A stretch of 64,000 nt of DNA, taken from Voacanga thouarsii (taxonomy: Eukaryota > Streptophyta > Magnoliopsida > Gentianales > Apocynaceae). How positions within the stretch are numbered: position 1 is the first letter of the stretch; each line of letters opens with the position of its first letter. The DNA is taken from contig JANUWF010001491.1 in NCBI GenBank assembly GCA_026120185.1, forward strand, positions 2,790,001-2,854,000. Direction: 5' to 3'. Both the position numbers and the translations under genes were made by a program. Below the pieces are notes generated by a model. The model was not told the DNA's origin, ran no database searches, and worked only from the letters and a program-made list of their open reading frames with translations. Below, one piece after another: positions 58,178 through 64,000 of the stretch.

Positions 58178-59891
58178 TGTTAGTGTTGTGCCCTAGAGGT
58201 AATCACTTGTACATTGTATATGACATATTTTATTTTAAAAAAGGCATTATTTATCTTACATTTTCTTTTGTTTACTTTTAAGTAATATAACTGTTCGATA
58301 AAGTCCCTAGTACAACACTATGTTAAGGAAATCATGATAGAGATTATGATATGAGATTCCTACTACACTGTATAATGTTAGTACTTAAATAGTCCCTAGT
58401 CGTAGTATTAATGAGACAGGACATCATTATTGCGTTAAAACTACCATATGTAAGGCTTCCTGATTTGATCAGGCGGGGGTTCTCATATCCGTGAGTATTA
58501 AGATACTCAAAGTTAACACATGGATGCTTGTTAATGGAACAAGTTCATTGGATGACCTAGCTATGAGATAATCACATGGATAACTATTTAGTGCCAGTGA
58601 TGTAATCTCAATATAGCAAACGTGCAAGTATTCTTAGACTTGAGATCTCCAAGGTACTTTGTTTGCTGAGCACTGTACTTTGATTCCAATATTCGGAGCT
58701 CGATTGAGGGCCGCCAATGGGATGGATATTGGGTACATTGTGAGGTAAACGAAAGTAGTTGAGAGAGTCAACAAAGGATTCACTACAACTAAAAGTAGGG
58801 GAGAATATCTCACGACCACTTGTAGGAATTGCTACTCGAGAAGTCCTTAGCCAAAGTGATTGTGTATTAGAAATAGTTCCAATTGATACACATCTAGAGT
58901 AGTGGGTTCCTGGTACAAATACTATTGCATTCAGGCCAGAATTAATTTTAGAGGGAGTTGACACTAATTCCGTACTTCAAACTAAATGAGATATTGCATG
59001 GTGGAAGGAGTTAATTGCACTGAAGTTTGTTATTGAAGGGTTCATGTCAAGCCACTTGACTTCCTGAACTCTTAGGTGGTCATGATGTGTTGCTAGATGC
59101 CGCTCATGATCTGGGAATATGGGTTTATTAATTGATGAATTAATAAACCAATCCTGATTAGAATTAATAGGATTAATTCTAATTAATTATGGATTATTAA
59201 TCTCACAGACATTTGGATTAATTCATGTTCTCTACCAATTGACTGGGAAATCTAATAGGTCACACACAATAGAGGATTATATACTCAAGATGTTATTTGA
59301 TAACATTGTGGGTTAATTGAGAGAAAGAGAAGTTGTTGTGGACAAATTATAATTAGTTATAATTTATGGTCCAAATTGTAATTGTGAAAACTTGATATTT
59401 CCAATTACAATTAGGGAATTCTAATAGGATTAGAATTCTCAATTTTAGTAGGATTTTTCGGTTATATATATGATATAATCGAAACCCTAGCAGAGGTTAG
59501 ATCAACGGACACTCGCAACACACAACCTTCTTTCTTCTCTCTCTCTCTCGATTGTTCTTGAGAAACAACCCTAGCCGCCACTTAGATTTTCTACTAGCAT
59601 AGAAAACTTCATGCTTGAGTATTCCTCTGTGTGGATTACTATTAGAGATAATCACACACTGTGATTATAGTGGTTAGACGTCCAACCCTCGTGGATTTTG
59701 CACAAAAGGATTGCTGGATCGCGCCTTGACTTGAAGAAGAAATTTTGTTCTTCAGTTGATCAAACAAAGGTAAAAGGCTGTTACCTTTATTATCTTTATT
59801 TCTTATTTTCCACACATAGACGGGTCTTGGGATAGTATCTCATTTTATTTTTTGCTGCACCATATAGGATACGAGCTTGAGATACCCAACA
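58178..59891 (+). mobile_element. LTR-A, complete 3' LTR
   Basis: 1714 bp, TGTTAGTGTTGTGCC to GATACCCAACA, close to the solo LTR at 28565-30280. Preceded by a degraded polypurine tract and RNase H in the expected order. The flanking attag at 59892-59896 cannot be matched to a left target copy because the left part of the element is deleted. Antisense frames 58608-58964 are not genes. Confidence 0.92.
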
Positions 59892-60735
59892 ATTAGTACC
59901 TAGGATACTTTATGAGATACGCATAGGACGAAAACCCAGTATGAATCATCTCAAGGTAGAGTTGTCCACTTTTTTTACTGACTAAAAGAAGTAAAATAGA
60001 CCTATGATTGGAATTGTGCTACTTCGTGGGGTATCCAAAAGGGAAGGAGTAAAGAGTACTTGTTAGTACTCATGGTAGATACATGGAACATGAACAAAGT
60101 ATATCCATTTAGATGTCAACTAAAGTGGAATTGGAAGAGAAATTGATTGATACTTCAACTTCTAGTACCCTAGTTGAGGAACTTAAAGAGGCGCAACCAG
60201 ATGTTCCTATACAAAATGAACAACATCATAGTGGAAGGATATCTAAAGTTCCAGAAAGATGGACAACAGAAGCCTTTGAGGTATTCTTTGACCATTAGAA
60301 ATAAGATCCTGGTAGATATGATAAGGCTATTACTGATCTTAATGCAGACAAATGATAAGTAGCAATAGATGCTAAGATTGAGTCTATATATCTCAATCAA
60401 GTCTGAGGACTTGTCACTGGGGATTGAACCCATATGGTATAAGTGGGTATACAAGAGCAAGAGAGATGTAGATGGAAAGGTCAAAACCTATAAAGTAAGG
60501 TTAGTTGAAAAAAGTTATACTCAGTGATCGATAGTGAGGAAACCTTTTCACCGGTTGCCATGCTTATGTCCATTCATATTCTCTTGGCCATTGAATATCA
60601 TTTTGACTATGAGATATGGAAAATCGATGTTAAGATAGCCTTTCTCAAAGGCTATCTTAGCAAAGACATCTATATAACCTAGCCTGAAGGCTTTATTACG
60701 AAAGTCCAATAACATATAGTCTGTAATCTTAATGA
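59892..60735 (+). pseudogene. copia integrase C-terminus and RT start of a different family
   Basis: Near 60028 the integrase C-terminal block CYFVGYPKGKE appears, followed by a stop. Then comes the variable linker (60113-60298: HHSGRISKVPERW). Then the RT start in shifting frames: WVYKSKRDVDGKVKTYKVRLV near 60440, ETFSPVAMLMSIHILLAIEY near 60545 and WKIDVKIAFLKGYL near 60617, the last with the first RT aspartate. At least three stops or frameshifts. Its linker and RT wording differ from those of elements I, II and IV. Cut at the right by LTR-G. Confidence 0.82.
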
Positions 60736-60750
60736 TGCATAAATTTTGGG

Positions 60751-62146
60751 TGCATAAAAATTATCAAATTTAAATCCATCACTTAATTAAGTTTTAATTA
60801 AAACATTAACCTAAAATACACATACGAGCAAGTATACTCATCGCAAGCTTAGTATAGGGAATTAATGAGTTTCGATCCTCAAAGGAAAAAGTACATACTA
60901 ATAATTTTTCATTCATTGTTTAACTGATCCAAATAAGGTGAGAAAATTAGAAAAAGAAAAGTATAGAAATATATACAACTCAAGAATGTATGAATATGTA
61001 ATTTAGACAATTATCCTAGAAAATATGATAAGGAATCAACTAGCAATTCTCTAAATTAATTATCATCTTGGCATCATGAAGGAATATAAAGTAAGATTCA
61101 ATCGTTTACTAAGTCATAATCCACTTAGATAGATTTCACTTCTTTTCCAATCCATAGAATCACTATCTTTTGATTAAACTAGAAGGTTTCCCAATCAAAC
61201 CAATGATAACCAAAACATGCATTAAGCTCAATTCCTCATAAACATGAAATTAGCTAATGACCTTTTGCTCGAGGCGAAATCAACTAATCTTTGATTACTT
61301 TAGTCTTTTAATCCTACTTTTGTTTCCCAAGTCCATTAAGATTTGATAAATATAAAATCAATGCAATAAACTCCTAACATCATTTCCCAAGTCAATTAGA
61401 AGAACTCGCATCAATAACCAATGATAACAAGTAATCAAATACCAAAGATGATAAAGAATAGATCAAATAACTAAATTAACACAAAACCATGAATTCCAAA
61501 ATAATGTTAAACTATAAATAAAAAATTTAATACCTTATTGTTTAAGGAAAAGAAAATAAAGGTAAAAGAAAGCACTTATAGACAAGCCTCTTTCTTCTCC
61601 TTTGAAGACTCTCTTGAACAACCCTTCTTAATTTAGTGAACTCCTCCTTCAATGAGTGCTTGGAATTTTTGCTCTTAGATTCACTTTTAATCTCTTGTAT
61701 TTTCTCTTGCTTTTATAGGCCTCTTTAATGCTAAATTCGTTACTTAAGAAGTATTGGCCAAGTAGGATTCGAAAAATACCAAAATTATTGTAAAATTCCT
61801 AAATTCATGCACAGGATTTTGGCATTCAAAAAAGGGCCTGGTGCCGGGTCTAATCAATCCACCTGTTACCAGATGCAATCTATTCCTCCTCTGAATTTTG
61901 CCATGTTTTCCTCTAGTTGTCCAGAATGGACTTGGTGCCTGGTTTACTTGCTAAACCAGGCACCAGGTGTGTTATGGAAAATCTCCAGTTTTGCTTGAAT
62001 TTAACTCAAATCTGCACAAACTCGACAAAAACACTGTCTACAAGAAAAATGTCAAATAGGAAGGAGTATACATAGTTATCATAACAAAAGTATCTCAAAA
62101 CAACTTCAAATAACTAGGAAAATAGCGGTGATTTTAGCCCCTATCA
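60751..62146 (-). mobile_element. LTR-G, 3' LTR with attached polypurine tract
   Basis: Minus strand starts TGATAGGGGCTAAAATCACC at 62146. It is the continuous homologue of the interrupted copy at 28194-31228. The far end is near 60736-60751 (tgcataaa), junction uncertain. It also preserves the unoccupied version of the site where the solo LTR-A sits in the other copy (about 61190-61215). The 61807-61998 open frame lies in its GC-rich module and is not a gene. Confidence 0.75.
61833..61975. repeat. GC-rich module with perfect hairpin in LTR-G
   Basis: Two parts. The first is a loose pair near 61838-61880 (ggtgccgggtc, ctgttaccag). The second is a perfect 14-bp inverted repeat, TGGTGCCTGGTTTA (61933-61946) and TAAACCAGGCACCA (61952-61965), around the 5-base loop cttgc. 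It occupies the same position in the LTR as the modules at 26970-27240 and 30890-31060, with different bases. Confidence 0.85.
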
Positions 62147-62160
62147 CATACCCCCACATT
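62147..62160 (-). promoter_or_regulatory. polypurine tract of the LTR-G element
   Basis: Minus strand AATGTGGGGGTATG directly before the LTR-G start, a typical primer for plus-strand DNA synthesis. The element's internal region to the right is replaced by the LTR-A copy starting at 62163. Confidence 0.75.
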
Positions 62161-62162
62161 TG

Positions 62163-63886
62163 TGTTAGTGTTGTGCCCTAGAGATAATTACTTGTACTTT
62201 ATATATGACATATTTATTTTATAATACAAGGGATTATTTATATTCTAGTTTGTTTTCTTTACTTTTATGTAAAATAAATGTTAGACAAAGTCCCTAGTAC
62301 AATACTGTGTTAAGGAAATTATGATAGAGATTATGATATGAGATTTTTACTACACTATATAGTGTTAGTACTTAAATATTCCTTAGTCATAGTATTTATA
62401 AGATAGGACATCATTAATATGTTAGGACTAGCATGTGTTAGACTTCCTGATCTGATCATGTGGTGGTTCTCATATCTGTGAGTATTGAGATACTTAAAAT
62501 TAACACGTGGATGCTTGTTAATAAGAACAAGTACATTGGATGACCTAACTATGTGATAATCACATAGATAATAACTATGCAATGCCAGCGATAGAATCTC
62601 ACTATAGTAAACGTGCAAACATCCTTAGACTTAAGATCTCTAAGGTATTTTGTTTGCTGAGCATTGTACATTCATTCCAATTTCTGGATCCAGATCGAGA
62701 ACCGCCTATGGGGTGGATATTGGGTACAATGTGAGGTAAATGAAAGTAGTTAAGAGGGTCAATAAAGGATTCACCACTCATAATAGTAGGGGTGAATATG
62801 TCATGGCCACTTGTGGGAATTATTACTCGTGAAATCCTTGGCGAAGGTGATTATATATTGGAAACAGTTCCAATTAATGCACATATAGAGTAGTGGATTC
62901 TTGCCACAAGTACTAATATATTCGGGGCAAAATTAATATTTATTCTAGAGGGAGTTAGCACTAATTTTGTACTCTAAACTGAATGAGATATTGGATGGTG
63001 AAAGGATTTTATTGCATTATAGTTTGTTATTGAAGGGTTTATGTCAAGCCTCTTGACTTCCTAGATTCTTGGGTAGTCATGATGTGTGGCTAGATACTGC
63101 TCATGATCTGGTGAATATGGGTTTATTAATTGATGAATTAATAAACCAATCTTGTTTAGAATTAATAGAATAATTCTAAATTATTAAGGATTGTTAATCT
63201 CAGAGACATTTGGATTAATTTATATTCGCTGCCAATAGACTGGAAACTTAATAGGTCACCCACAATAAATGATTATGTACTCGAGATGTTATATGATAAC
63301 ATTGTGGGGTTAATTCTGAGAAGTAGAAGTTATTTGGGCTAAATTATAATTAGTTATAATTTTTTAGCCAAATTATAATTATGAGAACATGAAGGTTCCA
63401 ATTACAATTTAATGAATTCTAATTTGATTAGAATTCTAGAGCTTTGTATCAGCGTGTTTTCTGGGATTTATTGCTTAGAATATGTCGTGGTTTTTTTTAT
63501 CTTTGAGAACACAGAGAAAAATTGTTCTCTCTGGAAAAACAACACACGACTTTCCCCATCTTCTTATCTGTGATATTACCCTAGCCATCACTGTTTTTCT
63601 CTGCTAGCACAAAGAATGTGCTCGGGTTTCATTGAGTGAGCATCCTTGTGTGGATATTATTAGAGGGAGTCTCACTCTTAGACTCCAGTGGCAGTAACGA
63701 GAGACTTTGATTTTGTGCTAGAACGCACCTCAGCAGTCGGAAGAAATTTTTGAATTGCAAAGATATAACTAAAAAGGTATATTCCTGTTTTTAATCCGTA
63801 TCAACACATACATGTGGTGCTCATTTCATAGAATCCTTTTATTTCCATTGTGTAATGCATATTTGATGCATGTATGGATTCTAACA
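62163..63886 (+). mobile_element. LTR-A, 5' LTR of an element leaving the window
   Basis: 1724 bp, TGTTAGTGTTGTGCC to GATTCTAACA. It is followed by a PBS, so it is the 5' LTR of an element continuing past 64000. Its 3' end differs from the GATACCCAACA sub-family and it has a different segment near 63440-63540. The left target copy would be atttg or similar (62158-62162), which cannot be verified here. Confidence 0.9.
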
Positions 63887-63887
63887 G

Positions 63888-63900
63888 TGGTATTAGAGCC
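63888..63900 (+). promoter_or_regulatory. primer-binding site of the rightmost LTR-A element
   Basis: TGGTATTAGAGCC, one base from the usual plant initiator-Met PBS, one base after the LTR end. The remaining 100 bp to the window edge are leader. Confidence 0.9.
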
Positions 63901-64000
63901 ACTTGTATGTGTTTTATAGATATTTGTTCACCATGAAAGATGTTTCATGTTTGTCACTATTTTTCGTTTCATGTTGTGATCATGCTTCTGGAAAAATTAT

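Noticed and set aside
58608..58964. 118-codon minus-strand open frame
   Set aside because: It lies antisense within a complete LTR-A, and similar antisense or sense frames recur in other LTR-A copies (for example 318-599) because the DNA is homologous, not because of coding constraint.

Overview
The window is plant nuclear DNA, probably from a eudicot with a repeat-rich genome. Nearly all of it is nested, decayed LTR retrotransposons, plus one CACTA-type DNA transposon. I see no intact host gene, no rRNA or tRNA gene, no organellar segment and no prokaryotic feature. AT content is high, and every recognisable protein is a transposon protein or a captured, broken host-gene fragment. The species cannot be named from this sequence.

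Repeat families, with my labels. LTR-A is a Ty1/copia LTR of about 1.7 kb starting TGTTAGTGTTGTGCCCTAGAG, which resembles Angela/BARE LTR starts; it belongs to gag-pol remnants on the minus strand at 1-5782 (element I), 18098-26800 (element II) and 44198-47845 (element IV), and on the plus strand at about 57284-59891. There is also a solo LTR-A at 28565-30280 and a 5' LTR with primer-binding site at 62163-63900 whose element runs off the right edge. LTR-B is another copia-type LTR of about 1.8 kb starting TGTTGGAATGTATGCCC. LTR-C belongs to a gypsy-like element at about 9870-15652 that keeps zinc knuckles and a protease but no reverse transcriptase. LTR-G is a gypsy-type LTR of about 1.4 kb starting TGATAGGGGC. 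D/E is a large non-coding LTR-like family starting TGTRAAACCCC or TGTAATACCCC, found at 5783-6115 and 47846-57280.

Layout. 1-9290: copia element I, then D and LTR-B scraps, then a copia gag and leader. 9870-15652: gypsy-like LTR-C element. 15661-18097: a repeat with a PBS-like site and two opposed LTR-B fragments. 18098-26800: copia element II, whose right LTR is cut by LTR-G. 26801-31228: two LTR-G copies in inverted orientation, one carrying a solo LTR-A with a perfect 5-bp target duplication. 31229-41744: copia element III with LTR-B, itself split by a 6.5-kb CACTA element (33614-40122) with a perfect 3-bp target duplication. 41745-47845: more LTR-A and LTR-B pieces and element IV. 47846-57280: D/E family, including an inverted repeat with arms over 1.1 kb. 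57284-64000: truncated copia fragments, an LTR-G copy with its polypurine tract, and the left end of a further LTR-A element.

The most notable contents are: (i) the CACTA element, which carries fragments of two unrelated host genes, a CHX-type cation/H+ antiporter and an RKD-type RWP-RK transcription factor; (ii) GC-rich, self-complementary modules at similar positions in LTRs or leaders of several unrelated retroelement families, with a shared layout but different sequence; (iii) tRNA-like A/B-box segments inside the D-family LTR; (iv) an identical 365-bp tandem duplication in LTR-C; and (v) several inverted LTR pairs that look like rearrangement junctions. Insertion order can be read from the nesting: the solo LTR-A and the CACTA element are late arrivals with clean target duplications, while most copia coding regions are old and full of stops and frameshifts.
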